From assembly GCA_010093605.1 (NCBI GenBank), contig MU004190.1, forward strand, positions 1,571,599 to 1,635,598: a DNA stretch of 64,000 bases, in the 5' to 3' direction. The notes under the pieces are model-generated. The model had not been told where the DNA came from, did not search any database, and saw nothing but the letters and a program-made list of their open reading frames with translations. The number at the start of each line of letters is the position of its first letter. The first letter of the stretch is position 1. Source of the stretch: Lophium mytilinum (lineage: Eukaryota; Ascomycota; Dothideomycetes; Mytilinidiales; Mytilinidiaceae). A program made the translations under genes and the position numbers. Shown here in pieces: positions 43,003 to 52,722 of this stretch.

Positions 43003-44061
43003 TTAATGTGAAAACATACATATCCTCTTCGCCACAAACCATGTCCAATATAGCGCACTATTATCCTCGCTCGGGAACCCGCCCCAGTTTTGTGCGATGG
43101 CGCCAAGCACGAGATCGCTGTACAGCGCGGCAAAGAAGCCAAAAGCGCCGATGAAGGCGAGGAAGAAGCTGCCGAACGTGTCTTTGTACGCGGATGTGAG
43201 GGCTGTGAGACCCGTGTATCCGTTCCTGTTGGCTTCCCAGTGGATCTTGTACCAGTAGGCGGCGGTTGCCATGGACAGGACAATGACGGCGATGGTGAAG
43301 CCGTATGTAAGACTACGTACGTCCTTGTTGTGGCGGAAGGACGTTATGATGAGAGCGATGAGGCCGGTCATGCCCGTCACGGTGCCGAGGAGGTAGAGAA
43401 TCAGCCACCAGAGCGGAGCCGTGTTATGCTTCGGCTTCGCTATTGGGGTTTCCGGAACTAAGGTGAAGAAGCTAGTTGTCGTGTGATTGGGCTGCTTGTA
43501 CATGCCCGGATTTGGCGAGAGGTACGGAGATGGCTGCGTGAGCGGGGTACCGGCAGGAGAGGGTGCAGGCTTCTTCTCTCGTGCTAAGATCGCGCGGTGG
43601 ATGCCCATGGCGCCAACGACGACGGATGTGACGAGTTTCCAGACGCCGATGAGGATGAATTGCCAGCTCAGGCGACATCGGTGGATGGAGACTGTGGCAA
43701 TTGGAATACAGGTTATCATGCTGATAGCTGCGAGGCACAAGTCGAATTTGCTGCTGCTGATGTGATGCTTTGGCCACAAAGGTACACGACCGTATCCTAT
43801 CCATGCGATGGTCCAGTAAGTCAGGAGATGTGAGATGATGCCAATCGCGCCGTATGGGAGTGCGTAACATTGGATCTCGCCGAGTGGTCCACCTGTGACG
43901 TTCTTGTCGGGTAGCATCTGGTTGAAATGGTCCCCTATGCTGTCTGGGAGAGCAAGTGCTGAGGCTGACTTCGCATTGAAGCAGAAAATGGATCCCATGA
44001 GTGATACCGAGGCGAGGTTGAGGCATGACCGCGACGACAATGGGTTGAGCCGCCAGGCCAT
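43003..44061 (-). CDS. Multi-pass membrane protein, about six spans, unknown function
   Basis: 352 residues, one exon. A possible signal sequence (LNLASVSLMGSIFCFNAKSA) is followed by hydrophobic segments at YALPYGAIGIISHLLTYWTI, LCLAAISMITCIPIATVSI, FILIGVWKLVTSVVVGAMGI, WWLILYLLGTVTGMTGLIAL, YGFTIAVIVLSMATAAYWY and FGSFFLAFIGAFGFFAALYS. A Pro/Ser/Thr-rich loop of about 50 residues separates spans 3 and 4. Motifs GGPLGEIQCYALPYGAIGII and IGYGRVPLWP look like those of an uncharacterised family of ascomycete membrane proteins, but I cannot name it. It converges on the coiled-coil gene at 40639. Confidence 0.75.
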   Translation of the reverse strand: MAWRLNPLSSRSCLNLASVSLMGSIFCFNAKSASALALPDSIGDHFNQMLPDKNVTGGPLGEIQCYALPYGAIGIISHLLTYWTIAWIGYGRVPLWPKHHISSSKFDLCLAAISMITCIPIATVSIHRCRLSWQFILIGVWKLVTSVVVGAMGIHRAILAREKKPAPSPAGTPLTQPSPYLSPNPGMYKQPNHTTTSFFTLVPETPIAKPKHNTAPLWWLILYLLGTVTGMTGLIALIITSFRHNKDVRSLTYGFTIAVIVLSMATAAYWYKIHWEANRNGYTGLTALTSAYKDTFGSFFLAFIGAFGFFAALYSDLVLGAIAQNWGGFPSEDNSALYWTWFVAKRICMFSH

Positions 44062-45198
44062 GACTGCGAGTCCTTATCGGATGGAAAATGCGAAAGGGCT
44101 GTGATTGAATCGTTAGCGACCTCTAGCTTGTAAGAGGTATACTGTCGCGCACCTCTCAGGGAACTCCACTAAAATCGGAGATCCCAGCCTTGCCTCCTCA
44201 AACTCGGCAAAGAAAACGGTCTGTACTAGATTCCAGAGTAAAAGAAAACGAGCACAATAGATCCAGATCGTGCCAGAATCAGCATCAATAATCTTCCAAA
44301 AGAGCGCTCAATCTTCGCGTGGTGTCGAGAAAGAAGGAAACGCGGGGCCCCTCTCCCTCAAATAGCGGCAGTGACCCTGAGGCTGAAGTATTGCACAACC
44401 AGACAGCTGGCCGCAGCGGCCAGCATAAAATAGATTGCCGTATCATAACCGGTCACAACAGGCGAGTTTCAAGCCTTTTGGCTTGCACGTGTGCGCCCGG
44501 TAGCCATATGGGTGCTAGAAATCGCTCTATTCGGGAGGGGACAACGCCCATTCCTCAGCCTTGCAGCAAGTCAAGCTGCGAGAAAGGCTTGGACGATGAA
44601 GTCGACGAATTGGAGAAGCGATGGTGGTGGCTGGGCCTGGCGGCTGCGCTTGGCTTCGATATCGGCAGCCCCTGTGGTGGCTTGTGGTCGGCCCGGTCCA
44701 GAATTCGGGAGCTGTTCCTGCGTCGGCTTGCTGCTCGCATAGGGGAGCCGCCGAAGGCTTGCAGCGAGAAAAAAATGGCTGGATGATTTAAGAGGAAAGT
44801 TTCTCAAACGATGGTACGTATGTAGGAGATGGTATGTCGTGAAGTTTAAGTTGGTGTCGATGAGTGGACCCATGGGACCCTGAAGATCGAAGGTGGGATC
44901 GATTTAGTACGACGTAGCTAGAGTCGACTGCAGAACTCAGAAGCGTCATCTCCTGCCCATCTGAGTAATATGGATGACGACGATAGCGGGCTTCTCTAAC
45001 TGCTCAATCTCATCCTCATAGTATATGCCCACTCTGTAGGTAGATTCAATATGCGTGCCCCCACTCCTGCAGCACTCTGGACGGGATCCAACCGCGACCT
45101 ATCTAGGGTGTAGTGCGCCCTGTGAGTCAACGGCATCAATGTTCAAAAGCCCTTCTCGCACTCCCCCAGTCTCCTCGCTCAAATCCCATTTCTCGATC
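44062..45198. other. Intergenic, divergent promoters
   Basis: 1.1 kb between divergent starts. A 155-codon frame at 44319-44786 has Cys/Arg/Gly-rich composition, no family and a competing frame on the other strand; not supported. No repeat seen. Confidence 0.45.
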
Positions 45199-45720
45199 AT
45201 GGCCACCCATAAGGAATGGCACCGCACCATCGCGGAGACATCCTACCTCATCTCAACTTCACCCTCCGCCCTATCCCATGCCTTCATCCAAGGAGCATTC
45301 GATTCCGACCAAATGTACTGGGCCAAGTCCGTGTCCTCCTCAGCGCTCCAGACCATGCTCAATCATTCCTTCAACTTTGGTCTCTACATGGAGAAAGCGC
45401 AAATCGGATACGCCCGCATGGTTACTGATCACGTGACCCTCGCCTATCTGACCGACGTTTACGTGGATCCAGCATACCAAGGGAAGGGGCTGGGGAAGTG
45501 GCTGGTGCAGTGTGTGAAAGAGTCAATCGAGGGAATACCTGAGTTGAGGAGGTGTTTGCTGATAACAGGAGGAGGCAACCACGGGGCACAAGGGCTGTAC
45601 GAGAAGGTGATGGGAATGAAGGTTATAGACCCTAACGATGATGGGATGGTAGCGATGCAGGGGACGAAAGGGGACCTATTGGGTGTTACTGATGGTATTC
45701 CAGGCTCTAGGAATTCCTAA
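45199..45720 (+). CDS. GNAT-family N-acetyltransferase
   Basis: 173 residues, one exon. The acetyl-CoA site is LTDVYVDPAYQGKGLGKWLV (motif A, Q/RxxGxG/A as QGKGLG), preceded by the strand QIGYARMVTDHVTLAY and followed by motif B with HGAQGLYEKVMGMK. I start at MATHKEWHRTI (45199), because the family normally begins there with WxRT...YLISTxxS; the frame is open from 45139 (MFKSPSRTP) and further up, so a 20-residue extension is possible. Small-molecule or antibiotic-type acetyltransferases of this group often act on amines; the real substrate is not visible. Confidence 0.85.
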   Translation: MATHKEWHRTIAETSYLISTSPSALSHAFIQGAFDSDQMYWAKSVSSSALQTMLNHSFNFGLYMEKAQIGYARMVTDHVTLAYLTDVYVDPAYQGKGLGKWLVQCVKESIEGIPELRRCLLITGGGNHGAQGLYEKVMGMKVIDPNDDGMVAMQGTKGDLLGVTDGIPGSRNS

Positions 45721-46134
45721 TAGAAGTCTCGGCCGGCTCGTGTATATAGTATTCGAGAACATAGACTATATTAAAGCCGATCGTTACAAAGGTTAAGAGA
45801 ACAGCAGTAGCGATGCTTAGTGCTCCGCAACGATTGCCTGCAGGTAGTATCTGCTTGAGTGTGCTCGCTTATGACATTAGCTTCAAACTTTAAGATACAG
45901 CTTCTACTCATGCTGTGCCCATCACGTGCAATGCGGATCTCCCCGTCCAATCAGGTTGAAGGATTGGAAGTGCTGCGCCGCCCCAGGTACTGTACATACC
46001 ATGCTACCTACACCACCCTGCGTGTTATGCCAACCCTGAAGCCACCTTTCGACTTCTACAAATCGCCCAACTTTCGTCTTCTACAACTCCCCCCCAACCT
46101 CGACTCCCGCCTCACAAGATCTCACGTCGCCGTC
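45721..46134. other. Intergenic
   Basis: 414 bp before the chosen start of the DUF7730-like gene. The upstream frame stays open from 45859, so part of this stretch could be coding if an earlier start is used. No repeat seen. Confidence 0.4.
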
Positions 46135-47043
46135 ATGCCCGGAGGTCGCTGTGGAGGTGTGAAGCATATCACTGCTAAGCAGTACAGCCAAAGGCTGGAC
46201 AGAGCGGCGCCTCTGCAGCGGCCATCACGCCGCCGGGCACTATCAAGACCGCCAAAACCCGCGTCACGAATCCCGTTTATCGGCAAACGGCGGGAGCAGC
46301 GACTTCAAACTTGCTTGCTCTTCTCACGACTCCCTGCGGAGCTCCGAATCATGGTCTTTTCCCACGTCTTTGGCGACCCGGGCGACGTCGTCCATGTTCT
46401 TTGGATCGATAGGCGCCTCGCCCACACACGGTGCCAAACAGCAAAGTCTAGGGAGCAGGGCGACGCTCGCCGGTTATGTTTCAGAGAGTGGCGGCGGCCC
46501 TCCCGAGGCGGCCTCTATGATTCTTCATATGGCGGCCAGGGCGCCCTTGTTAAGCTGGATATCGCACTTCTACAGACCTGCCGACAGGCCTACTCAGAGG
46601 CCATTGATTTGCTCTATTCTGTTCCTACGCTCGACTTCGAGTCGGCCAATTCCTTCATGCACTTCGAGCGCGCTATTCTCCCACAGCGGCTTCACGGTAT
46701 CAAGGCGCTGCAGGTCTCTTGGTTCTCCGGGACATGGCCTACCCGTGACCGAGACAAGAAGTATGAAGCAGAATACCTGCCAAGCTACTGGGATCCAATG
46801 TGCAAGACGATTACTACTATGGCCGGGTTGCGGTACCTGACGGTGGAGATCTTTGGCGTGGTGTGGTCAGTTGAGCAGGGCCAAGACCTATTGCTACAAC
46901 CGCTGGAGGGGCTGCGTGGCCTCACATCGTGCAACTTTCACGCAAGATACTGCAGATCTCACTTATTTTCTCAAGATGATGAGGTTGTCGAGATATCGTC
47001 TTTGGGGAAGAGAATTATGGCGCAGGCCACACTGGCACACTAG
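46135..47043 (+). CDS. DUF7730-like (F-box-like N-terminus) protein
   Basis: 302 residues from Met at 46135 (MPGGRCGGVKHI); an earlier in-frame Met at 46027 gives 338. The block LLFSRLPAELRIMVFSHVFG is the F-box-like opening of a large ascomycete family annotated DUF7730. It continues with VKLDIALLQTCRQAYSEAID, LLYSVPTLDFESANSFMHFE, and RAILPQRLHGIKALQVSW, all in the expected order. These proteins are abundant and variable in Pezizomycotina and their role is unknown; ubiquitin-ligase adaptors are a hypothesis. The basic Arg-rich N-terminus (RRALSRPPKPASR) is variable in the family. Single exon. Confidence 0.75.
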   Translation: MPGGRCGGVKHITAKQYSQRLDRAAPLQRPSRRRALSRPPKPASRIPFIGKRREQRLQTCLLFSRLPAELRIMVFSHVFGDPGDVVHVLWIDRRLAHTRCQTAKSREQGDARRLCFREWRRPSRGGLYDSSYGGQGALVKLDIALLQTCRQAYSEAIDLLYSVPTLDFESANSFMHFERAILPQRLHGIKALQVSWFSGTWPTRDRDKKYEAEYLPSYWDPMCKTITTMAGLRYLTVEIFGVVWSVEQGQDLLLQPLEGLRGLTSCNFHARYCRSHLFSQDDEVVEISSLGKRIMAQATLAH

Positions 47044-48215
47044 GGTCAGGAGTACTTCATAGCGATTTACCACTGGGCGTAATTAGAATACACTCGACCT
47101 GATATTAATTCCACCCTCTGCGTAACTGGTTAAGGAATATCTTATGTAACTGTATCCTATTGCATTTGCTTGTAGGTTGAATTAACGATGTCCAGAGCCA
47201 AATCCTTGAGGGATTCAGGATTTATGCTCTCCGGGATATTTAGAATATCTGGAAACTCCTGGTAAGATGTAACGAAAGTTTAGACTAGAACACGGTTTGA
47301 ATAACTGGAAATATGCTAGTTGGGGCACTCTTGATAGTGCCGTCGAGAGTAAGATCCAGAAGGCGCGCAGGGCGAAGGAGACGATAGCATTGAGGTCGAT
47401 GGCTAGTAGTTCTTCGTAGTAATTAGTCAGCGGGAAATATTCGGGAGATATACCTTTGTAGCTAGGACGAAAAGGAGCCGGAAGCAGCCGACTTCACGTT
47501 AGCTCGGCATTACGGGCTCGAAGAAATACCGACTAAGGAGCTATACTTTCCTGTGCAGGGAGACAGCGTGTGCTATAGCATGCCAGTTATGTAATCTTCA
47601 GGGAATTTTTTGCGTTGAAAAACAAAGAGTCATGGAATCTTGATGCATATCCAACTCGGCCTAGCGTCCATCTGAACGCATAGGCGGTCTGCAGATGCTC
47701 AGAGGCAACTAACACGCCCAGCTTCTCTCCATGCCGCCTATGTATGACGCGCACTCACATCGTGGGGAAACAATTGGATCCCGGTTCGAGCACGATGAGC
47801 CCGCAAAGTCATGTCCCGCTCACCCTCTGCACCGGGCCTAGCGCCATGGCGAATTCCAAGGATTTCTTTATCGAGGCCAGTCTGCCAGGGTCAAACGGCC
47901 GACGGGGACCACTCCATGACAGACGGCTCGAGATGCCAACCACCAGTTCACCTCCATACCACACCATGGCGGCCCAAACATTATTAAGCCGCCCTGCCCT
48001 CCACGGTCCCATATACAGGCCCGTCAGCGCCTGCGTCTCAGTATCCTCAACACCATACTTTAAGCAGCGAGCTCTCCTGCCCCTCCATCCCTCGGCTCGA
48101 TCGCGCCATCTGCCCTAGGCCTCCTCCGTCGATTCCCGGACCCATATTCGTATCCCACTTTGGACGGACAAGGACAAATAGAGGCTCTTTGAGGCTCAGA
48201 ATCCCATAAAACACC
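47044..48215. other. Intergenic
   Basis: 1.17 kb. A MITE core fragment (GTTGGGGCACTCTTGATAGT then GCCGTCGAGAGTAAGATCCA) lies near 47319-47358. Frames at 47744-48118 and on the opposite strand are not recognisable. Confidence 0.45.
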
Positions 48216-49179
48216 ATGCTCGCGCTCTCAACACCACCAATCATGGCCCCGACCACGAGATCCAACTCCCTGTCTGGAAGCTGTACCCTCAAGCGCAAAC
48301 GGAGCACATCTCTCCCTCTCACCCCCCCTCTATCGCTGGACGACTCTGGTAGCGACAACGACAGTACCCGCTCGCTCGCGCGTGCTGTCAATGTTCTCTC
48401 CACCGCCGCAACCGCTCTATCCCATGCTACGCGCCTCTACCAGACCCTTCCCTCCGCGCGCGACGGCCTCCTGCGCGCCGTCGACTGTATTACACACGTA
48501 CATGCTGCAGGTGGACGGCTCATCGTTTGTGGAGTGGGCAAGAGCGGGCTAGTGGGGCGCAAGACGGTTGCGACCATGAAGAGTCTAGGGCTTGGCGCGA
48601 GCTTCTTGCATGCGGGGGAGGCGATGCACGGGGATTTGGGAGATGTGAGGGAGGTATGTATAACTCCAATCTCTACTTTGAGAACTTCGCTAATGAAGCT
48701 AGAATGATGCCCTTCTTTTCATAACCTTCTCCGGCCGGACCCCCGAGCTACTCTCGCTCCTCCCGCATCTACCAAAAAATATACCCCTGCTCGCCCTCAC
48801 CGCGCATACTTCGATTGAAGACTGCCCACTGCTGGCGTCCCGCCCGGATGCCATCCTCCTCCCTGCGCCGATTCACGAGCCTGAGGAAGTCTCGTTCGGC
48901 GTTTGCGCGCCGACCACATCCACAACTGTCGCGATTGCGATTGGCGACATGCTAGCCATCACAGCTGCAGACGCAGTACACAGAGAGCGAGCGCGGGACG
49001 TCTTCCGGCGAAATCACCCAGGCGGTGCCATTGGCGCAAAGGTTGAAGAAGTCGTAGCGGTAAAGGAGGTCGAGATAGTAGTCGAGTCCGAATCAGACGA
49101 CGACGTGCAGTTCCGGAAACGGCAGCGCGAGATCTCAAATGGAACGATCGTCGAGACCGGGGAGCATTTGTGCAGGTGA
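48216..49179 (+). CDS. SIS-domain sugar-phosphate isomerase-like protein (KpsF/GutQ type)
   Basis: Exons 48216-48653 and 48703-49179 (intron 49 nt), 304 residues. Residues 1-50 are a disordered Ser/Arg-rich leader; Met at residue 10 is an alternative start. The SIS fold shows AAGGRLIVCGVGKSGLVGRK (phosphosugar-binding loop), GASFLHAGEAMHGDLGDV, LLFITFSGRTPELLSLLPHL and, near the end, FRRNHPGGAIGAKVEE, the HPGGxxG signature of arabinose-5-phosphate isomerases KdsD/KpsF/GutQ. Bacterial enzymes carry two CBS domains after the SIS domain; here there is only a short acidic tail (ESESDDDVQF). The product of the bacterial enzymes feeds Kdo synthesis, absent from fungi, so the fungal substrate must differ or be catabolic. 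Family certain, reaction inferred. Confidence 0.88.
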
Positions 49180-49813
49180 CACTGCGGATCATGTTGGTCG
49201 ATGATACATCTCGACTCGATATGATCACAATAGCGCTTGATTGATTTTTCGCGATAGTAGGTAGATATAGGAGTGTTTGAAGGGCACGATGCTCTTTACC
49301 ATTTTCATGGGATTGAATATTATTCGGCTGCCTATCTCCGCTCTGGGCTGCATTTCTGTGCCTTTCATCATCATCGTCATCATCATCATCATTATCATTA
49401 TCATTATCATCAACCGGATAATCTTATTACCCTTCCGAACCCGACTTGTTGCCTACCTTGGGATAAGGAAGCCGAATGAAGTCCGCTGGCTCTCTCTTAG
49501 CACTGCCTGAGGTGGCTCCATGGGCGTATCGAATCCTGGACATGATTTCTTGACACCCTTACTACCTGCTAGCTGGGGTACTCCAAACAGTGCTATCGAG
49601 TGAGCAAGATGGAACCTAAGCAGTGGTGATCCCATGTGCCCAAATTTGTGAATAGAAGAGAAATACAAAGCGCCCGCGTATGGAGATATTATTCTCTGAG
49701 CTGGCGAGGTATTTTGTTCGGGTTGGTGTTTGTCGGACCTGAAGACTACATCACCACACTACCAACCTCCCCCAGTCAAGCGCAAGCACTACTACTTCCA
49801 CAAGTCTTCCACA
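49180..49813. other. Intergenic with microsatellite and MITE fragment
   Basis: 634 bp. A (CAT)n/(ATT)n microsatellite lies at 49366-49411, and a MITE fragment (GCTAGCTGGGGTACTCCAAA then CAGTGCTATCGAGTGAGCAAG) at about 49568-49650. The rest is the leader of the following gene. Confidence 0.55.
49366..49411. repeat. Trinucleotide microsatellite (CAT/ATT)
   Basis: Runs of CAT interrupted by CGT, then CATTAT repeats, over 46 bases. Confidence 0.85.
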
Positions 49814-50508
49814 ATGTCTCACCTTATAGATGACACTTTCTTGCCAAAAATCGGCATGTCTTTGGGTCAATGGATACAATTAGGCGGCCTCGACACACCT
49901 CGCGAAGAACAGGGTGAAGGGCCCCAACGTTTCTCGTTCAGGCGCGCTCGGTCGACCGGCAACAAAGACAACAACTCCGGTTCGATGACTGCGGTGTCGA
50001 GGAACGATCGCGTCCTGCCTCAGGTCACCCACCTGGGTGGAGGTCTCCTGCGTTTCCAGCTCCCGCGCCCTGAACCGACCGGCAACGATGGCAAGGGGCT
50101 CGAAGGTGGTGAAGGAGAAGGCGGACTAGGCTCTGCATCAAGCCTAACAATCAGTAAGACAATTCATTGTGCTTATGTCATGGAATACACACCGCTAACA
50201 CACGCACTCTCCCAGACCCCCCAGACTCGACGTCCCACGACACCATAGACTTGACCGGCCTCAGCGACGACACCGAGAGCGAGGGAGATCACGACGATAA
50301 CGACAAGCATCTCGATCTGGCCAGTGCCTTGCGCAAGCTCCGCGAGCAGAGTGCGCAGATCAAACAACTCAAGAAATCTGTGGAGGTTGACCGGAAGATG
50401 GGCGAGGATAACGGGAAGAAGGCGGATAGGCTGCTGGGTTCTCTCGAGGAGCTTCGCAAAGAGGTCCAGGAGTGGAAGGACCGGATGACAGGAGGTCGGA
50501 CTCAGTAG
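49814..50508 (+). CDS. Small coiled-coil protein with SIM-like motif
   Basis: Exons 49814-50153 and 50216-50508 (intron 62 nt, CTAACA branch motif), 210 residues. Start MSHLIDDTFLPKIGMSLGQW. Residues 20-110 are Gly/Arg/Asn-rich and disordered. Exon 2 opens with a DTIDLTGLSDDTESEGD segment, which matches a SUMO-interacting motif (IDLT core followed by Ser and acidic residues), then a coiled coil (LASALRKLREQSAQIKQLKK and SLEELRKEVQEWKDRM). Same general plan as the genes at 27.7 and 40.6 kb. No family recognised. Confidence 0.6.
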
Positions 50509-50834
50509 AGGGGCAGAAGGTGGCGGCAGTGTATGCTGACTCCGTCTAGGGTGGCTCAAATAGGTATCAGGCGTGTCAGGGCTGTCTTTTCTGGACTCAC
50601 AATTACCTACCAGGGGACCTCAAGCGGTACCAGGCGAGTGTACAGAACCTTAAATCATGATCATAGATGAATGAACTGCCACTCTTAGTTCAATAGACTC
50701 TGCTAGGTCAGCTTTAGAGACTTGAGAGAGATCGAAAGGTGTTGAAAATTTACCCGCAAAACTATACTGTGCGTGAGGTGCAGATCAAATAGATGATCTC
50801 TTTGATGGCTAGACGCCATCTCTACGGGGGGTTA

Positions 50835-51056
50835 AGATACTGGTCTGGGCGTACCGACTTACTACCTTTCCGCCCTAAGTTTGCTCAATTGATACCACTG
50901 TGAGGAGTAACCCGGCTAGCTCGTAGATAATGATTCAAGTAGTAGTCCGACTTGCACTGCTTGGACCTTGACATCCCACCCAAATGAGTAAAAGCTTGCG
51001 GGGTACCCTAAGCAGTGGTTTTCTAAACGGGTGTGTACAGCCTTCTAGCTTGTCAG
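50835..51056. mobile_element. MITE-like foldback element, copy 9
   Basis: Left end TACTGGTCTGGGCGTACC, core TTGATACCACTGTGAGGAGT then AACCCGGCTAGC, second arm GGGGTACCCTAAGCAGTGGT, right end GTGTGTACAGCCTTCTAGCT. About 220 bp. Confidence 0.55.
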
Positions 51057-52175
51057 TTTACTTTGGTTGCTTGCTTGATCGCGATAGCTGAAAAACTTTT
51101 GTCACACATAGTTGTAGAAGCTGCAGAGAGAAGGGGTTATAATGCGGAGGCAGGGAGGTCATGGTTGGCTCGCTACCCCCGGGGACCCATGGGGCGCCTT
51201 GCTATTCCAAGTCTGGGCCAAAACCCTATCTTCACGTCCCAGCATCACCCATCGCCTGCGTTCAACAACGACGGCGTGTCCAAGCAAGGAGAGTCAAAAC
51301 TGATGATATTGTACACTGTGGTCCTAATCTGACATCTTTGTCTTAGAAAGTGGCCGGAGTCGAGGTTACTTCAGGGTATTCGAGAGCCGCAACATGAAGA
51401 AAAACAGCTTCAGCTACTCCTGCCTGCGCTGTGGTAATGACTTCACGTTAGGCTATCCAGAGGTCCAAGTCATACTACTCAGCTTCTTCGACCTATAGTT
51501 GAGAATTATGACACCTCCAGCCGCTCCCGCCAGTGCTGAGATAATTGAGTTACGGTCGGTCGATGGCAAAGTCACGGTCTTCGGACTTTTGTATCTGTAA
51601 TTGAAAAGAAGAACGGCTTAGACCGCTCCTCCCAGCGTTCTGGTGATGATTACATGGTATGCTGATGTGCAAATCAACAAAGTACTCCATCTTCGCGGTC
51701 AATATGTCTAATCATCAATCCCCACCTCGCTTCGCAGCACTGGGAGGAGTACCCTAGCTAGGATTTGTCTATTAAGTCGAAAGATGGCTCGTTTTCCATT
51801 GCTTGGGGTTTTTCATCGTACCTGGAGTTTCCAAAAGCCTATGCTCAGGCTGCTCTTTGCAGTCTGGATGCCGCTGTTAGGAGTGCGCCAGCTCGAGAAT
51901 TATAGCCACATTATGCATCAAATCTTAAAGCATTAGATCTCAAAGAAAACATACGTGAAGGGCTTGGTCGCGATAAGAGCATTCAAGGTCCTAAATGCCG
52001 CTTGCTGAGGCAGCCATGCGAGCTGTTTATCATCCGGGGAATCGCCGCATGAGCTTGACAGATGAAGGTTGTATTACTATTTGGCTGTGGGCACACATGA
52101 CGTGATGTGCGCATCTCTGATCGGGCGGGCTCGGCACGTGCGTTAAGTAAAGCGCAGGTGCGCAACCGTTTTTTG

Positions 52176-52456
52176 AGGTACATATTTTGAAATATTCTAG
52201 AGGTATATCAAAAGTTGCGAACCGTGTTCTGTGCCGGGCGATGACATAGCACACTCAAGCAGTGTGTTAAAGCTCACGCTACTCCAAACCGCACATCCAA
52301 GGGCATTGCAGTACCGGGCGCTGACACAGCACACTCAATCATAGCTTGCCACGGCTCAGTGTGTTGAAGCTCACGCTACTCCAAACCGTACAACGCTTAA
52401 GGCGACCAACTTTTTTGCACCTTGGAGACCCTCTTTGGAGACCCTGGTTCGAATCG
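52176..52456 (+). repeat. tRNA-like dimer element, copy 2
   Basis: TATA-like AGGTACATATTTTG near 52176, 55 nt before unit 1. Unit 1 at 52231-52294 and unit 2 at 52311-52391, both opening with (GTGCC/GTACC)GGGCG and TGACA(T/C)AGCACACTC. B-box-like GGTTCGAATCG at 52446-52456 followed by TTTTT at 52472. About 280 bp; same order of parts as copy 1. Confidence 0.7.
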
Positions 52457-52722
52457 TAGAGCGGTTGAATCTTTTTGCATTCCCAACTTTTTTCTTATCG
52501 CAATTAGCTCGAAGCTTAGAATGTTCACTTTCATCAAGCTCGCTGATTTGCTGCGGTCTGAGCTTTGATGCATCCAAAAAGACGTTGTACTCGAACTGCA
52601 TCGGCATAAACCCCAACTACCCATCCTCCAGCCATCGAAACAACCTCCCCACCTTACGCCCACCACATACCGCACCCACCTCCGCTCCATCTACGCAATC
52701 GCGCTTTTTGCACTCAAACCAA

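Larger units (their letters stand above)
50509..52722. other. 2.2 kb repeat-bearing intergenic region
   Basis: Contains a MITE-like copy (about 50835-51056), a MITE fragment (about 51720-51850), and the second tRNA-like dimer element (52176-52456), which lies in the promoter region of the gene starting at 52723. The frame leading into that gene is open from 52435. Confidence 0.55.

Noticed and set aside
44319-44786. 155-codon plus-strand frame
   Set aside because: No recognisable family, competing minus-strand frames, intergenic position between divergent promoters.
49225-49510. Frames of poly-Met or poly-Ile/His
   Set aside because: They are translations of the CAT/ATT microsatellite.
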